Of a stretch of 56,177 bases of DNA, positions 53,335 to 56,177 are shown in pieces. Positions within the stretch are counted from its first letter, which is position 1. Each line of letters starts with the position of its first letter. The position numbers and the translations under genes were made by a program. The stretch is from J089 sp964549745 (GTDB lineage Bacteria > Fidelibacterota > Marinisomatia > Marinisomatales > J089): positions 1-56,177 of the forward strand of contig CAZJWP010000002.1 in the NCBI GenBank assembly GCA_964549745.1, given 5' to 3'. The notes beneath the pieces are model-generated. The model was not told the DNA's origin. It made no database searches and was given only the letters and a program-made list of their open reading frames with translations.

Positions 53335-53655
53335 TTAGATGCATCCCTGGGGTTTTTTCAAACCGGCAATGCGTGCGGCTTTCTTGGCAGGTCCCCCGGG
53401 AAAAAGTTCATAAAGTTCTTTGGTCGGTACAACGCCTGATTTATTCAATTTCCGAATCGAAGGCGCTGTTCCGCTGGATTCAAACTCGCTCCGGAAATAG
53501 GCGATAATTTCTTTGTGCCGGTCGGTGAGTTCGTCCAGTCCTTCTTCTTTCGCCAGTTCTATGGCTATGGCCTCATTCCAAGCGGTATGATCCGTCATAA
53601 ATCCTTCGTCATCCACTTCGACTGTATAACCGGCAATGTCCTTTGTTGCCATCAT
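53335..53655 (-). CDS. DsrC/TusE-like sulfur relay protein with a single C-terminal cysteine
   Basis: The 106-residue protein matches the DsrC/TusE family (DDEGFMTDHTAWNEAIAIELAKEEG; SIRKLNKSGVVPTKELYELFPGGPAKKAARIAGL). The penultimate cysteine is present (GCI, C105). The second cysteine of true DsrC, 11 residues earlier, is Ala94, so the two-cysteine trisulfide chemistry of dissimilatory DsrC is not possible. A role as sulfur acceptor or regulator is more likely. The second of two tandem ATGs (53652) is better spaced from GGAG. Confidence 0.88.
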   Translation of the reverse strand: MMATKDIAGYTVEVDDEGFMTDHTAWNEAIAIELAKEEGLDELTDRHKEIIAYFRSEFESSGTAPSIRKLNKSGVVPTKELYELFPGGPAKKAARIAGLKKPQGCI

Positions 53656-54348
53656 TTACTCCTTTTCTATTTCATTCATATTATTGGTAGCGTGGGCAAT
53701 ATTTTTGATAAAGGTCATGAGAAATCCAAGCCCGCGTTTCATTTCGGGAGTGTTCAATTCCCACATCGCTTTGAATACAGAAATATCTTTGACATGCTCC
53801 AGATCGATATGCCGGTAGATCTGCACCGCATTGTTGATCGCTTTCAGCATGTCCGGTTGGGTTAAACCCTTGACCGTCTCAAGGATGGTCACCACATTAT
53901 CGGCCAGTTGCTCCACATCGTCCACGGTGAAATGTTGAACAATCTTATCCAGAACATGGGTCATTTCACGGAAGAACTCAAAATATCCGCGCTGGTCCAC
54001 TTCGTCCAATTTGTACAAAGTGTCATTGAAGAGACTCTGACCGATCGGTTTTATATCCTCAATGAAACCAACCGTGCTCTCCAGTTTTTCCATCATCCCA
54101 ATAATATTGTTCGTGTTCCGGAGCAGTTTTTTGACCAGGTAGATGAAATCCCCCGTTTGTACGAAGGGCGCCACATCTTCCAGTTCGACAACGGCCGTAT
54201 CGAAGGCGTCTTTTGCTATAATTGATAAATCGCTTTTTAATTCTTCCATCTCCTGCCGGTGCCGGCGCTGATAGTCCAACTCCTGGGAAATGGCATCCAG
54301 TTTGGTCTGGATATCGTTGAGTTGGGTTGCAAGAACATCCGTCGTCAT
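53656..54348 (-). CDS. DUF1641-type helical protein
   Basis: The 230-residue, all-helical protein has an N-terminal coiled coil (LNDIQTKLDAISQELDYQRRHRQEME) and a DUF1641-like C-terminal half (ELNTPEMKRGLGFLMTFIKNIAHA). Proteins of this kind are often encoded beside sulfide:quinone oxidoreductase-like flavoproteins, but their function is not established. It is packed between the flavoprotein (1 bp) and the DsrC-like gene (0 bp), so the three are probably made together. Confidence 0.78.
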   Translation of the reverse strand: MTTDVLATQLNDIQTKLDAISQELDYQRRHRQEMEELKSDLSIIAKDAFDTAVVELEDVAPFVQTGDFIYLVKKLLRNTNNIIGMMEKLESTVGFIEDIKPIGQSLFNDTLYKLDEVDQRGYFEFFREMTHVLDKIVQHFTVDDVEQLADNVVTILETVKGLTQPDMLKAINNAVQIYRHIDLEHVKDISVFKAMWELNTPEMKRGLGFLMTFIKNIAHATNNMNEIEKE

Positions 54349-54349
54349 G

Positions 54350-55579
54350 TCAGGCTCGCTTTCCGGCCATCATCATCTGGGATTCGATCGGTAGTTCGGC
54401 GCCTTTAAGCAACAGGTTCCAATACATCCACCGAAACATCATTTTACCGTAGTGATTCATTTTGGTCTCTTCCAGCAGGGAAAAGGGACCCACACCCGGA
54501 AGGGGGAACTTCCCGGGCAGGGGTTCGGTGTCGTAGTTGAAGTCGATCAGGATTCCTTTTCCAAAACCGGATTCGATGTAACAATTGGCATGACCGTCGA
54601 ATTGGGCCCTGAGCGGTTGTTCGTCGATATAACTCAGGAGATTTTCAAATAAAATCTCCGATTGAAAATGTGCCACGGACCCGGCTTTTGAGCTGGGTAG
54701 ATTGGTGGCATCGCCGATAACAAAAATATTTTCCCATTTTTCCGACTGGAGTGTGTGTTTATTGGTAGGAATAAAATTGAGTTCATCGCCCATTCCGGAA
54801 CGGGCGATCACATCGTCCCCCATATTCGTTGGGATGGTCACCAGCAGATCGTAATCGACTTCCTTTTCATCCCAGGAAACGATCTTGTTATTTTGGTGAT
54901 CCACGCGAGCAATGTTGAAATCGGTAGTGAGACCGATATTCTTTTTATCCAGGAAATCGCCGAATACCTGAGCCGCTTTTGGTTTGGTAAATGCACCCGG
55001 TAAAGGTGTGACAAACTGAAGGTCCACTTTATCCCGCATGCCGCGATCCGTGAACCACCAGTCGGCCAGGAAGACAAATTCAAGTGGCGCCACGGGACAT
55101 TTGATCGGCATCTCGGCAATGTTCAGGACCAGCTTTCCGCCTTCCCAGTATTTCAGGAATTTGGCCAAGGCAGTGGCGCCTTCAAACGTGTAAAAATCAA
55201 AGATATTCTTATGCCAATGATCTTCTTGCAAACCTTCGATTTCAGCGGGATTGATCTTGGATCCGGTGGCAACGATCAGAATATCGTAGTTCAGTATTTT
55301 CCCGTTTTTGAGCTTCACTTGGTTTTTATCAGGCAGAATAACATCGATTTCCGATTGAACCGCATCGATCCCGGTGGGGAAAAAATCTCGTTTGGGCTTA
55401 ACCACATCCTTTGGCGAATAGATTTCAAAGGGAATAAAGAGAAAACCCGGTTGATAATAATGGGTCTCGAATTGATCGATGATGGTAATGTGCCAAGTCT
55501 TTTTATCCAGTACAGGTTCCAGTTTATTGAGCATCATTGTCCCGGCGGTTCCGGCGCCAAGTATGACTAATTTTTTCAT
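54350..55579 (-). CDS. Sulfide:quinone oxidoreductase-like FAD protein
   Basis: The 409-residue flavoprotein has the N-terminal FAD loop (VILGAGTAGTMM), a second ATG motif (LIVATGSKINP) and the GDATNLPSSKAGSVAHFQ FAD segment. Two cysteines sit at SQR-type redox positions: C161 in IKCPVAPLEF and C333 in HANCYIESG. The C-terminus has the amphipathic, Trp/Met-rich helices used for membrane docking (MMFRWMYWNLLLK). It probably oxidises sulfide or a persulfide and reduces quinone at the membrane. Its start overlaps the MerR-type gene upstream (ATGA). The subtype cannot be assigned from sequence alone. Confidence 0.85.
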   Translation of the reverse strand: MKKLVILGAGTAGTMMLNKLEPVLDKKTWHITIIDQFETHYYQPGFLFIPFEIYSPKDVVKPKRDFFPTGIDAVQSEIDVILPDKNQVKLKNGKILNYDILIVATGSKINPAEIEGLQEDHWHKNIFDFYTFEGATALAKFLKYWEGGKLVLNIAEMPIKCPVAPLEFVFLADWWFTDRGMRDKVDLQFVTPLPGAFTKPKAAQVFGDFLDKKNIGLTTDFNIARVDHQNNKIVSWDEKEVDYDLLVTIPTNMGDDVIARSGMGDELNFIPTNKHTLQSEKWENIFVIGDATNLPSSKAGSVAHFQSEILFENLLSYIDEQPLRAQFDGHANCYIESGFGKGILIDFNYDTEPLPGKFPLPGVGPFSLLEETKMNHYGKMMFRWMYWNLLLKGAELPIESQMMMAGKRA

Positions 55580-56049
55580 GATTTATTCTCCGAAATTTGA
55601 TTCGTGTTTTCCAGTATCTTAAAAATCGACTTGACGTCGACACATTTATTGGGGAGTTGATAGACATTGCACACCCGGCAATCTTCGTTCTTGCAGGCTT
55701 CACCTTTTTGGGATACTTCCCAGCAGGGTTTATTCGAGAGCGTATACGCTTCGCAATACTCGCGATCTTTCGCGGTGCAAGGTCGGATCAACCAACAGGG
55801 CACTTGGGCAAACATGGCTTTGATCCCGGCAATATTCAGACCCATCTCATCCAGGTATCGGCGAATACATTTTATACGCCGTATGTCGGCTTCGGAGTAC
55901 AAGCGCCGGTTGGTAGAGGTCTTGTAGGGAAGGATTAAACCCAAATCGACATATTGCCGCAGGGTATAGACAGATGTGTTGGTGAGTTGGGCAGCGACAC
56001 GAAGGGGGTACACAGGAGAGGTGTGATCAATTTCGCCGGTGACTTTCAT
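55576..56049 (-). CDS. MerR-family regulator with cysteine-rich C-terminal domain
   Basis: The 157-residue protein has a MerR DNA-binding domain (about 15-80: LRVAAQLTNTSVYTLRQYVDLGLI, RRLYSEADIRRIKCI). Its C-terminal half has eight cysteines (C85, C91, C99, C109, C119, C124, C127, C136), partly as CWLIRPC and CKNEDCRVC. This suggests an Fe-S, metal or thiol/persulfide sensor; the ligand is unknown. It is the first gene of the sulfur operon and overlaps the flavoprotein gene. The palindromes just upstream are probably its own operators. Confidence 0.85.
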   Translation of the reverse strand: MKVTGEIDHTSPVYPLRVAAQLTNTSVYTLRQYVDLGLILPYKTSTNRRLYSEADIRRIKCIRRYLDEMGLNIAGIKAMFAQVPCWLIRPCTAKDREYCEAYTLSNKPCWEVSQKGEACKNEDCRVCNVYQLPNKCVDVKSIFKILENTNQISENKS

Positions 56050-56103
56050 TTCTCGTCTTTGTCTTTCTCATTTTGGCAGATTCAGATTTAATATTCTGCA
56101 ATG

Positions 56104-56139
56104 TCTGCTGCAGATTTTCTGCTATAATCGCAGCAGAAA
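56104..56139. promoter_or_regulatory. CTGC/GCAG palindromes, probable MerR-type operator
   Basis: Two inverted repeats stand side by side: TCTGC-T-GCAGA (56104-56114) and TTTCTGCT-N8-AGCAGAAA (56116-56123 with 56132-56139). Further CTGCA/GCAGA half-sites occur at 56076-56081 and 56095-56100. They overlap the -10 and early transcribed region of the minus-strand promoter, 55 or more bp upstream of the regulator start codon. Confidence 0.6.
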
Positions 56140-56165
56140 TTACGGGGTCATTATTCAGATGTCAA
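56137..56165 (-). promoter_or_regulatory. Promoter of the MerR-sulfur operon
   Basis: On the minus strand TTGACA (56165-56160) and TAATTT (56142-56137) are separated by 17 bp. The -10 lies in the right arm of the larger palindrome, so repression or distortion by the MerR protein is possible. The spacing is the normal 17 bp rather than the 19-20 bp of classical MerR-activated promoters, which favours simple repression. Confidence 0.5.
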
Positions 56166-56177
56166 GATAATAAGATA

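Noticed and set aside
52801..56049. Sulfur operon as part of the microcompartment system
   Set aside because: It is convergent to the BMC operon, separated from it by a hairpin, and has its own promoter and regulator. None of its proteins shows an encapsulation-type helix.

Overview
The window reads as a chromosome segment from a diderm bacterium of the FCB group. A Neomarinimicrobiota- or Calditrichota-like lineage is my best guess; there is no rRNA to settle it. The supporting evidence is Kdo/LPS genes (kdsA, kdsB, kdsC, lptB, lptC), a short Bacteroidota-style primary sigma factor, TonB receptors with carboxypeptidase-regulatory N-domains, several secreted proteins ending in Por/type IX-style sorting tails, and a PorV/PorQ-like barrel. 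It is a draft scaffold with three runs of about 100 N. Two of these sit between duplicated flanks and look like failed contig joins.

Region by region. 1-2.2 kb: tail of an outer-membrane protein, an Lrp/AsnC regulator with a probable leaderless promoter, and glnA. 2.2-5.6 kb: an HTH-ATPase-STAS-like regulator and a TonB receptor, each preceded by the same three-copy GTTGACAATA array with identical spacing (24 and 11 bp). 5.9-17 kb: a plus-strand housekeeping block, kdsB-pyrG-kdsA-kdsC-lptC-lptB-rpoN-hflK-hflC-hslV-hslU-argF. 17-42.4 kb: a beta-glucan utilisation region. It has minus-strand GH5 and GH3 genes; a divergent three-gene sensor system (membrane-anchored solute-binding protein, histidine kinase, sigma54 activator); a multi-CBM secreted protein; a TonB receptor; a 1160-residue secreted partner; a PorV-like barrel; a PpiC-type lipoprotein; a circularly permuted GH16 lichenase; a GH16 laminarinase-like lipoprotein; a clan GH-A glycosidase; and a sodium/sugar symporter. 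The palindrome TTATCA-N3-TGATAA occurs on both sides of the sensor operon, and a sigma54-like promoter lies about 130 bp downstream of the second copy. 42.6-45.2 kb: primary sigma factor, rpsU and a phosphohexomutase.

45.8-52.8 kb: a bacterial microcompartment (BMC) locus under a SorC/DeoR-type regulator. It encodes a RpiB-DeoC fusion, a CoA-acylating aldehyde dehydrogenase and six shell proteins (two BMC-T, one BMC-H, three BMC-P). The gene set fits a sugar-phosphate-utilising compartment: DeoC would cleave deoxyribose 5-phosphate to glyceraldehyde 3-phosphate and acetaldehyde, and the dehydrogenase would turn acetaldehyde into acetyl-CoA inside the shell. Both enzymes carry similar amphipathic encapsulation-type helices, and the RpiB half lacks its usual catalytic cysteine. 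52.8-56.1 kb: a convergent minus-strand operon for sulfur/redox chemistry: a Cys-rich MerR regulator, an SQR-like flavoprotein, a DUF1641 protein, a one-cysteine DsrC/TusE-like protein and a DsrE2-like protein, behind a promoter packed with CTGC/GCAG repeats.

All functional calls come from reading motifs and from family knowledge. No database search was run.
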